Source: Calamus simplicifolius
Lineage: Eukaryota; Streptophyta; Magnoliopsida; Arecales; Arecaceae
NCBI GenBank assembly: GCA_900491605.1
Contig: UESW01000130.1
Location: forward strand, 16,267 to 80,266
DNA: 64,000 nucleotides
Reading direction: 5' to 3'
Shown: in pieces, positions 55,845 through 64,000 of the stretch
Numbering within the stretch: the stretch's first letter is position 1
Layout: each line of letters begins with the position of its first letter
Program-made: the position numbers and the translations under genes
Notes under the pieces: generated by a model
What the model saw: only the letters and a program-made list of their open reading frames with translations
Databases searched by the model: none
What the model was told of the DNA's origin: nothing

Positions 55845-57769
55845 TGTTGGAAATTGTATCCTAAAGCCAATCATTTGATGATTGTGCTAATGTAAATTGT
55901 ATATAAATTGATATATTAATAAAAGTTATTTGGCAGTTTATTCATTACAAGAACATCTTCTTAATACTCCTGAAAGTAATGAAGCCCTCAGGATCTTCCT
56001 TCACGATAAAGGAGGATTTATCTTTGAAGGTCCTTAAAAGAGTTCGCGACCAAATGATATACTATGACAGGGCCATAGTACTATCAATTATAGGACGTGT
56101 ATATCATATTTGTTGGTTGTCCTCTTAACCAAGGAGTGTAGAGACACTGGTATGACATACAGGTGAAAGTGTAGGAGTACATTTCACCGAACGTGACTCA
56201 TTTCGGATACTCTACTGTCAAGAGTTAATCCGAGAAGATATAGGTATAAGTATCCTTCAGACCTGAAGATCACAACCAGTGGCTTACAAGCAACTCATTG
56301 TACTTAGGTGCCGGACCACCTGGATTTCTAATCCAGCTACGAAAGGTTACTGGGTGCAGTCAAGTACTTGTGGTAGTCAGTTGTGGATCAAGATGGAATT
56401 TGACCTATCCCGTTAAAAGGAGAAATGCTTGTGTTTCAATTTAGCAAGACCTTGGCCAAGGCACTTCATGTGAAAGTCACATGATCACTAAAGTTGAAAT
56501 CACTTTATGGATTTGCTATTTAGAGTTGACAGGCTCTTAAGCCATCCTTAGCATTTGTGGTCAAGAGGATGAATTATACGGTAACTGTTTCTTAGGGTTC
56601 TTGGAGTTTGCTCGGCAACTCTTCGACCTATCCGGACGTCGGGTTCCATTGCTAGATGGGCACATCGATTAGTATAGAAAGTTGTTTCTATGCTACCGGC
56701 TTAGGTTCGAACCTAGAGAGTCACACGCATAGAAGTTTCCTAGGATGATCTATTTGCTGATCAACGATTGAGAATCGTATATGATTTAATTAATCAATTT
56801 GATTGATTGAATTATCTCAATTGGGTTAAGTACAAGTGAATAAGATTCAATTTGGTTTAAGTCTATTAGAAGGACTAAGTCAATTTCAAATATTGATTTG
56901 AAATTAGACTTGATTTGGATTTAAATAGATTCAGGACTAGCCAAATTTGATTTGGGCTAGGACCATGATCTATGTGGGTTAAGTCAAATAAATTCAGATT
57001 AGCTTAAACCAGAACCCAAACCTCTCGATAAGGATCTCATATGATGAGATGGCTAAAATCTCATCTCATGAGATTAGAGAATTTAATGCATGACATTAAT
57101 TTACCGAACGTCGGATTTATCCTCGTTTTCTCTTTGCTCTTTGGTTTTCACCGAACATCGAATTAAACCAAGCGCGCCTTCGGCGTCTCTTCGCTTTTCC
57201 AAACGACGGAATTCTTAAATGTCAGAATTCAATGAAGGCTAAATGAGACTATAAATAGAGGGCATTCCCTCACCAGACACAACAATACACGATTGTCGTG
57301 GATTGTAATTCTAAAAGTTAGAATAGAAAATCCTGGTGATTCTGGTGTTAGCGGAAGCTGGTGGATCTTGGAGGAAGATTCAAGTGGAAGGATTCAAGAT
57401 CAGCAAAGCTATTTTTCCGAGCTAGCACTCCCGGAAATCCGATCATTCGGGGCTTCGCGTGGACGATACTAGAGGCCGGACGATTGAACGGCTGCAGAGC
57501 AAAAGGATTTACCTACTGTTCTTAAGGTAAGTGATTTGATCCCTAGATCTTAAGGCAGGCTTCAAGATAAGTAGTATGACTAGTCATCTTGAAGATCAAG
57601 ATATGATCTTGATGTTTTATTTATATGCATATTTTAGATCAAACGATCCCTAATATAAGGCAAAGATATGATCTTGATGCATATTAGATAGATTAATATG
57701 TAATCTTTAAATTTCCGCAATGATAATAGTTATCAATTTTTAAAAATATGCCTCGGATTTCTCCCTACA
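55845..57769 (+). repeat. 5' LTR of the plus-strand copia
   Basis: From tgttggaaattgtatcc to ttctccctaca, 1,925 bp. The TATA box is at 57,250. Confidence 0.92.
57250..57257 (+). promoter_or_regulatory. TATA box of the copia LTR
   Basis: TATAAATA in the context gagactataaatagagggc, about 520 bp before the LTR end, a normal U3/R position. Confidence 0.7.
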
Positions 57770-57771
57770 AA

Positions 57772-57783
57772 TGGTATCAGAGC
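57772..57783 (+). promoter_or_regulatory. Primer-binding site (initiator Met tRNA type)
   Basis: TGGTATCAGAGC, two bases after the 5' LTR. Confidence 0.93.
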
Positions 57784-59396
57784 CATGGTTTCGTTAATGA
57801 TCTAATTTATTGCATGTAAATTAATATTCTCATTAATTGTGTAATTATGGCTAAAACTTATCACAAGGCCATATGGTCACAGGTGGATTGAAAATCCGAA
57901 TTACCCATTCAATGAGGTATTCTGTGACATATTGCCGTGCGATTGTTTTATCGTTGATGCTTTGTTTAAAGAAAATTTAAATTGTGCTTTGGCATCAAAA
58001 CATAGATTACACACACTCTCAAAAGATATTTTATATTTGATACATATTGATGTTGTATAAAACCATAATATTTGCATGTTTAGTATAAAAACATAGATAT
58101 GATATATGATGGCATGATGTCTATGTTATAAAACATACAAATATTTATGAGAGTTTTATTTGAATGTCAAATATTAGTTCATAATTTTTTTAGATATGAT
58201 CTAAATATAGGAATTATGAGTAGTAACATTATGCTTGATTGAAATATATGACATGTTAACATGAAATATATTTAATCATTTGGGTTAGCTAAATCGGGTC
58301 CATAAAGGGTTAGACTCTAAGGTTTAAATCAACTGGACTAAAAGAGTATTTGTTCAAATCTAATTAGATTAGGTTAAGAATGCTCTAAATCAAACAATAG
58401 TTGTAGTTGATCAAGTCCTTCTCTTTGATTAAACCAAATGGAAGTAGATTAGGCTCCGTGGTTGAGCATGAATCTATTAGATGGTCAAATCAGAATTGGT
58501 TAACCATATGATGTCAAGGTGGGATGGCAAGTTGCTCTAGGATCAACGATCGAATGGTTTTTAATTGGGAGCTACTCGTATTGATGCGTCTTTAACGAGT
58601 TAATGGCATATCCCTCCCATCGATCTCTCTCACCTGGTCATTGTGGTGAACCATTTATGATTCAGATCATTTACCTGATTCGGGTTGACCCATGCCTGTA
58701 AGGATATCAGTATGACTGATTTAGGTGCCACTTAACCTGACTTAATCTTGTTTCATTCTACCGATTTCATAGATTCAGTGGGAGAACTTGATTAGTCAAT
58801 TTATCTTCATATTATTAAAATCCTCTAAAATTATTAGGTCCTTAAAATGAAATAGTTATATGATAACTAGATCATAGCCTCCCATTAAGGTGGGTGATAA
58901 TGAGTCCGATGTCTTGATAATCATTGGAGGCACTCCATGCCTGGTGCTTGTCAACCATCGGAATTATCATTCATTATATGATAAGTCAGCGTAACTATTA
59001 AATAAACAGTCAGGTGAGCCGAGCTTCACTCGGGCTTGGTTGTCTATTGATAGGTTACACTGATTATATCATTTAATGGTTGGACCTAACCAGAACTTTC
59101 AGTGGAGGCACTTCATGCCTGCTGAAGAGGTACATGGGGCAAAACTGAACACTAAGAATTGTTTGGGGAAACAATTGGTTTTGAACCTACTTAGATGCAT
59201 ATGGGTTAGCCAAGCTTCACTTGGGCCTGTATGTAGTTTATGTAGATCTTAGTGCCCGCTAAAGAATTAAGAATAATTCTTCGAATTGGGGTGTAGAGGC
59301 TGCCAATTTGAACAAAATAGTGGGAGAATCTTTAGACTAAAGTCCAAGTCTTTAGACTGAATCAATTTATATACTAATAAACTTTAGTTTTTCCTT
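57784..59396 (+). other. Copia 5' leader with repeated hairpin modules
   Basis: About 1.6 kb without ORFs. Two modules occur twice each, alternating. One is a hairpin of the form ggaggcactccatgcct (near 58,926 and 59,104). The other has the form agcc[ga]agcttcact[ct]ggg (near 59,018 and 59,210). The hairpin at 59,096-59,127 has a matching counterpart in the minus-strand relative. Dimerisation or packaging signals would be expected in such a leader; that role is inferred. Confidence 0.65.
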
Positions 59397-60113
59397 ATGC
59401 AGAACATGGCCACTAATTTATCATTAAGGTCCCTATTGGATAGTGACAAATTGAATGGTTCCAATTTCAATAGCTGGTTCAGAAAACTTAAGATCGTCCT
59501 TGAGCATGAGAGGATTCTATATATTCTGAATAATCCTGCACCAAAGATACCTGATGCAAACACCCAAAGTTCTGAGAGAGACACTTATCAGAAGTGGCTC
59601 AATGATAGAACTAGCGTGCGTTGTATCATGTTAGCAGCAATGAACGATGAATTCGGTCGCCGGTTCGAGAATGCTCAGCCAGAAGAAATCATTCAAGCGT
59701 TGAATGAATCTTTCGGCACACCCGACGATGTTGAAAGGCACAAGACTAGTTGTGCTATTTTCAATGCTCGAATGAGAGATGGATCTCCTGTCACTGATCA
59801 TGTATTGTACATGATCGAGAAGATAGAACTCCTAAGCAAGCTCGGCTTTCCCTTACATGAGCAGTTGGGAAAAGATGCGATCCTGAATTCCTTGCCTCCA
59901 TCCTTCCGACCTTTCCTTACTCATTTTCGAATGACAAAGCCTGCAGTCAACTACCACGGTTTGTTGGGGTTGTTACAGAACTTTGAGAAGGATAACCAGC
60001 TCTCTAAGGGTTTGGTTAATGTGGTTGAAGGATCTAAGGTAGGGCGTAAACCCTTTGGGAAAGGGAAGAAGAAAAAAATAATAAAAGGGTGCAACATGCT
60101 AGGACATCTATAA
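59397..60113 (+). CDS. Copia gag
   Basis: 238 codons from an ATG at 59,397 (a second ATG lies at 59,406). It reads LNGSNFNSWFRKLKIVLEHE, MLAAMNDEFGRRFENAQPEE, VTDHVLYMIEKIELLSKL and DAILNSLPPSFRPFL, the normal plant copia gag pattern, and ends in a Lys-rich stretch. The zinc knuckle lies downstream in the -1 frame: an A7 run at 60,072-60,078 marks the frame change, so this stop is probably not ancestral. In the relative at 47,195 gag and the knuckle region also appear to have been one frame. Gag forms the cytoplasmic particle. Confidence 0.88.
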   Translation: MQNMATNLSLRSLLDSDKLNGSNFNSWFRKLKIVLEHERILYILNNPAPKIPDANTQSSERDTYQKWLNDRTSVRCIMLAAMNDEFGRRFENAQPEEIIQALNESFGTPDDVERHKTSCAIFNARMRDGSPVTDHVLYMIEKIELLSKLGFPLHEQLGKDAILNSLPPSFRPFLTHFRMTKPAVNYHGLLGLLQNFEKDNQLSKGLVNVVEGSKVGRKPFGKGKKKKIIKGCNMLGHL

Positions 60114-61519
60114 GGGGTCAGATGCAGAAGAAGAAAGTTGATAAAAGTCAAGCTGAATGCTTTCACTGCAAGATGCAAGGGCACTGGAAGAGGAACTGTC
60201 CTCTTTACATTGCCACACTTGATCCAAACAGGCCAAAGAAGAAAAAGGAGCAAGATGTTGCTCAACAAGGTATTTATATGATAACACCTTGTAATTTTTC
60301 TATATATGATAATCAGACCTGGGTATTGGATACCGGGAGTCCTTTTAACATTTGCAATTCATTGCAGGGACTACAGGTCACCAGAAGATTTGAGGACAAT
60401 GAAAGATTCCTAAATGTCGGCGATGGAAGATTAGTTCCAGTACTGGCATTAGGAGTTCTTGAAATAGTTTTCAATAGAAATGTCATTATACTAAATGATT
60501 GTCATTTTTGCCCAACGTTCTTATTGAACGTAATTTCTGTAGGCCTTCTGGCCAAAAATAATTATGAAATTTCAATAAAGGATGTTACTTTGAATATCAT
60601 TATGAATGGAGTCACTGTAATGACTGGGCATTTATCTAATGGCATTTATATATTATCACAGCCTGTGAATGTAGTGTACCAATCAAGTAAGCGCCCTAGA
60701 ACAACTGATGTCACAGATATTTATCTTTGGCACCATCGGCTGGGTCATATCAACAAGAACAGATTAAACAGGTTAACTCAGGAGGGCATCCTTCGAGTTG
60801 ATGATTGTGAATCATTAACTACCTGTGAATCATGTCTTCTTGGTAAAATGACCAAGTCATCTTTTACTGAAAAAGGTGAAAGAGCCAAAGAGCTATTGGG
60901 TCTAGTACATACTGATGTATGTGGACCAATGAGCACTTGTGCCAAAGGTGGATACTACTACTTCATTACTTTTACAGACGACCTTTCTAGGTTCGGTTAT
61001 GTCTATCTTATGCGACATAAATCTGAATCGTTTGAAATGTTCAAACTATATCATAAAGAAGTAGAAAAACAAACAGAAAAATGTATTAAGACCCTTCGAT
61101 CAGATCGAGGAGGCGAATACCTTTCCAATGAATTTGTGACATATTTAAAGGAGAATGGGATTCTCTCCCAATGGACTCCTCCTGGAACACCGCAACATAA
61201 CGGTGTGTCGGAAAGAAGGAATCGAACTCTGTTAGACATGGTTCGGTCCATGATGGGTTTTGCAAGCTTGCCAATATCATTTTGGGGATACGCATTAGAA
61301 TCAGCTTGTCATATTCTTAATAAGGTTCCAAGTAAGTCTGTTTCTAAAACTCCACATGAGATGTGGTATGGACATAAACCGGTTATTACCTATCTGAGAG
61401 TCTGGGGGTGTCCGGCTTATGTGAAACGTGCAAAATCAGACAAACTTGAACCCAAATCTGACAATATTTTTTCATCGGCTATCCGAAAGAAACAAAGGAT
61501 ATTACTTCTACAATACTGA
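60089..61519 (+). pseudogene. Copia pol part 1: zinc knuckle, protease, integrase
   Basis: In order: zinc knuckle CFHCKMQGHWKRNC (about 60,155), aspartic protease WVLDTGSPFNICNS (about 60,325) with the DTG intact, pre-integrase LWHHRLGHINKNRLNRL with CESCLLGK, and integrase with HTDVCGPM, FITFTDDLSRFGYVYLM, TLRSDRGGEYLSNEF and NGVSERRNRTLLDMVR. The acidic residues of the DDE triad appear present. The frame ends at 61,519 after a +1 shift near 61,450; the following text (GYYFYNTEEQKLFISNRAVF, to 61,655) is in another frame. These are the 5' domains of one broken polyprotein. Confidence 0.88.
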
Positions 61520-61663
61520 AGAACAAAAGTTGTTCATTAGTAATAGAGCAGTTTTTCTTGAAAAGGAGTTCCTTAGTGAAGGAACAAATAGCTCTAATGT
61601 TGAACTTGAGGAAGTTCATCAAGTAGAAGGAAAACACAAACCAGTGAACCCCTAGAATCTGAG

Positions 61664-63373
61664 TTGATTAGATCAAACTCAAAACCCATTTTAGATGCAC
61701 CATTAAGGCGATCTGGTAGAGTACCACATCAACCGGACAGATACTTGGGTTTCTTGGTCCAGAACGATGATCCTGTTGAACTCGATGAGAACAACGAGGA
61801 TCCGATCACCTATATGGATGCTATGCAAAGGACTGACTCTAATAAATGGCTTGATGCCATGAAATCCGAACTTGATTCCATGAAGGACAATAATGTATGG
61901 ACATTAGTTGACCCACCCGAAGGGATAAAACCCATAGGGTGTAAATGGGTTTTCAAGAGGAAAAGAGGCGCAGACGGAAAGGTAGAGACCTATAAAGCAC
62001 GTCTGGTTGCCAAGGGGTATCGTCAACGTTATGGTATTGACTATGACGAAACGTTTTCTCCTGTGGCAATGCTGAAATCCATTCGGATTATGCTAGCTAT
62101 AGCAGCACACTTCGATTATGAGATTTGGCAGATGGATGTTAAAACCGCTTTTCTAAATGGTGATTTAGAAGAACAGGTGTATATGATACAGCCTGAAGGT
62201 TTTATATCTGAAGACGAGTCTAAAGTGTGCAGGCTACAGAAGTCTATTTATGGACTTAAGCAAGCATCAAGGAGTTGGAACATACGATTTGATAAAGTGA
62301 TCAAATCTTATGGCTTTATTAAGAATAAAGAAGAACCTTGCATTTATAAATGGGCTAACGATTCTGTTATTGTATTTCTTGTATTATATGTGGATGATAT
62401 TCTCTTAATCGGGAATGATATCCCTGCATTACAAGGAATAAAGACATGGTTATCATCACAATTCTCCATGAAAGATCTGGGAGAAGCATCATACATCCTA
62501 GGGATGAAGATCTATAGAGATAGATCTAAGAGGATGCTAGGTTTATCCCAATCTACGTACATTGACACAGTGCTAAAGAGGTTTAGCATGGAGAATTCCA
62601 AGAAAGGCTATCTTCCGATAGGCCATGGAATTCATCTTTCTAAGAAGGATTGTCCGACAACTCCTAATGAAAGAGAACGTATGAGTCGAATTCCATATGC
62701 TTCGGCAGTAGGATCGATTATGTACACCATGACATGTACAAGACCAGATGTGGCATACTCACTAGGAGTAGTGAGTAGATACCAATCTGATCCAGGAGAA
62801 AAATACTGGCAAGTTGTTAAGACAATCCTTAAGTATTTGAGAAATACTAAGGACCAGTGGTTAGTCTATGGAGAGTCTGATTTGAAACTTGTTGGATATA
62901 CTGATTCCAGTTTTCAATCAGATCATGATGATAGCAAAAGTGTATCGGGTTTCGTGTTTATCCTAAATGGTGGAGCTGTTTGCTGGAAAAGTTCCAAGCA
63001 ACATACAGTGGCAGATTCGGTGTGCGAGGCAGAGTACATCGCTGCATCAGATGCTGCGAAAGAAGCTGTGTGGCTGCGAAAGTTCATCTCCGAGCTTGGA
63101 GTGACACCTTCCATAGATGAACCAGTCCTGTTATACAGTGACAGCACTGGTGCCATAGCTCAAGCAAAGGAACCACGAGCACATCAGCGCACCAAGCACA
63201 TACTGCGCCGGTTTCATCTTATTCGAGAGATAGTAGACCGAGGTGACATAAATCTTCAGAAGATTGATGGAAAGGAAAACCTAGGTGACCCATTTACTAA
63301 AGCACTCAGCATCAAGGAGTTTGACAACTATAAGTTGAAGATGGGTATTAGATACTGTAATGAGTGGCTTTAG
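61664..63373 (+). CDS. Copia pol part 2: reverse transcriptase and RNase H
   Basis: 569 codons without a stop. Reverse transcriptase: GCKWVFKRKRGADGKVETYK, WQMDVKTAFLNGDLEEQVYM, SIYGLKQASRSWNIRFDK and the catalytic box YVDDILLIGND (about 62,387-62,420). RNase H: GYTDSSFQSDHDDSKSVSG, VCEAEYIAASDAAKEAVWL and YSDSTGAIAQAKEPRAHQRT. C-terminus: KENLGDPFTKALSIKEFDNY. All catalytic acidic residues appear present. It originally continued from integrase, but frame breaks near 61,450 and 61,640 disconnect it. Confidence 0.92.
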   Translation: MIRSNSKPILDAPLRRSGRVPHQPDRYLGFLVQNDDPVELDENNEDPITYMDAMQRTDSNKWLDAMKSELDSMKDNNVWTLVDPPEGIKPIGCKWVFKRKRGADGKVETYKARLVAKGYRQRYGIDYDETFSPVAMLKSIRIMLAIAAHFDYEIWQMDVKTAFLNGDLEEQVYMIQPEGFISEDESKVCRLQKSIYGLKQASRSWNIRFDKVIKSYGFIKNKEEPCIYKWANDSVIVFLVLYVDDILLIGNDIPALQGIKTWLSSQFSMKDLGEASYILGMKIYRDRSKRMLGLSQSTYIDTVLKRFSMENSKKGYLPIGHGIHLSKKDCPTTPNERERMSRIPYASAVGSIMYTMTCTRPDVAYSLGVVSRYQSDPGEKYWQVVKTILKYLRNTKDQWLVYGESDLKLVGYTDSSFQSDHDDSKSVSGFVFILNGGAVCWKSSKQHTVADSVCEAEYIAASDAAKEAVWLRKFISELGVTPSIDEPVLLYSDSTGAIAQAKEPRAHQRTKHILRRFHLIREIVDRGDINLQKIDGKENLGDPFTKALSIKEFDNYKLKMGIRYCNEWL

Positions 63374-63374
63374 G

Positions 63375-63387
63375 CTAAGTGGGAGTT
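63375..63387 (+). promoter_or_regulatory. Polypurine tract
   Basis: ctaagtgggagtt lies directly before the 3' LTR and 3 bases after the pol stop. Confidence 0.8.
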
Positions 63388-64000
63388 TGTTGGGAATTGT
63401 ATCCTAAAGCCAATCATTTGATGATTGTGCTGATGTAAATTGTATATAAATTGATATATTAATAAAAGTTATTTGGCAGTTTATTCATTACAAGAACATC
63501 TTCTTAATACTCCTAAAGTAATGAAGCCCTTAGGATCTTCCTCACGATAAAGGAGGATTTATCTTAGAAGGTCCTTAAAAGAGTTCGCGACCAAATGATA
63601 TACTATGACAGGGCCATAGTACTATCAATTATAGGACGTGTATATCATATTTGTTGGTTATCCTCTTAACCAAGGAGTGTAGAGACACTGGTATGACATA
63701 CAGGTGAAAGTGTAGGAGTACATTTCACCGAACGTGACTCATTTTCGGATACTCTACTGTCAAGAGTTAATCCGAGAAGATATAGGTATAAGTATCCTTC
63801 AGACCTGAAGATCACAACCAGTGGCTTACAAGCAACTCATTGTACTTAGGTGCCGGACCACCTGGATTTCTAATCCAGCTACGAAAGGTTACTGGGTGCA
63901 GTCAAGTACTTGTGGTAGTCAGTTGTGGATCAAGATGGAATTTGACCTATCCCATTAAAAGGAGAAATGCTTGTGTTTCAATTTAGCAAGACCTTGGCCA
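63388..64000 (+). repeat. 3' LTR of the plus-strand copia, first 613 bp
   Basis: Starts tgttgggaattgtatcc and is about 99 percent identical to the 5' LTR over the visible part. The remaining 1.3 kb lies beyond the window. Confidence 0.92.

Larger units (their letters stand above)
55845..64000 (+). mobile_element. Young Ty1/copia element, 3' LTR cut by the window end
   Basis: A 1,925-bp 5' LTR, an initiator-Met primer site, a 1.6-kb leader, gag and pol with all expected domains, a polypurine tract and the first 613 bp of the 3' LTR. Over those 613 bp I count about six substitutions and three single-base indels against the 5' LTR, so the insertion is recent. Three single-base frame breaks in gag-pol (near 60,075, 61,450 and 61,640) mean that this copy does not encode an intact polyprotein. 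Confidence 0.92.

Overview
The window is repetitive DNA from a flowering plant. Every recognisable coding sequence belongs to a plant transposable element: Ty1/copia and Ty3/gypsy LTR retrotransposons, L1-type LINEs, and a Mutator-like (MULE) DNA transposon with a FAR1-type transposase. No intact host gene, rRNA or canonical tRNA gene was recognised. The depth of nesting suggests a large genome, possibly a monocot, but the sequence alone does not prove that.

Layout. (1) About 1-9,680 is a decayed MULE. It has a FAR1/MULE/SWIM transposase on the minus strand, a convergent Ulp1-like C48 peptidase gene on the plus strand, and three tandem-array blocks outside the coding regions. All three blocks are built on one short motif, GACACC(CC)/(GG)GGTGTC. 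(2) 10,541-16,440 is a near full-length but dead L1-type LINE on the minus strand, flanked by two diverged copies of an unidentified repeat. (3) 19,516-25,283 is a complete non-autonomous gypsy element with target-site duplication (TSD) GATAA. It keeps gag and an antisense ORF but has no pol. (4) About 25,240-36,110 holds a tandem duplication of about 1.29 kb. The second copy is split by an 8.0-kb minus-strand gypsy element (27,139-35,166, TSD AAGAG). (5) About 35,900-39,840 is LTR-like, minisatellite-rich and then AT-rich debris. (6) 39,844-41,068 holds a copia pol fragment and a tRNA-derived SINE-like sequence. (7) 41,400-52,052 is a 5'-truncated LINE, split by a complete minus-strand copia element (42,002-51,159, TSD CTAAC). 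(8) 52,053-55,844 is the 3' half of a SIRE-type copia element with an extra ORF after pol. (9) 55,845-64,000 is a young plus-strand copia element of the same family as (7). It is inserted into (8), and its 3' LTR runs off the window.

Relative history can be read from the nesting. The gypsy element (3) inserted first. A tandem duplication then copied the end of its LTR with flanking DNA. The second gypsy element (4) then landed in the new copy. Separately, copia (7) landed in a LINE, and copia (9) landed in the SIRE-type element.

The most unusual signal is the MULE. Dense motif arrays sit upstream of both genes and between their 3' ends, and the motif is almost absent from the coding sequence. 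This resembles the motif-dense non-coding DNA of Arabidopsis VANDAL MULEs, which is bound by an element-encoded anti-silencing protein. A second candidate is a hairpin in the 5' leader of the copia family, whose two stems change in a compensatory way between the two copies.
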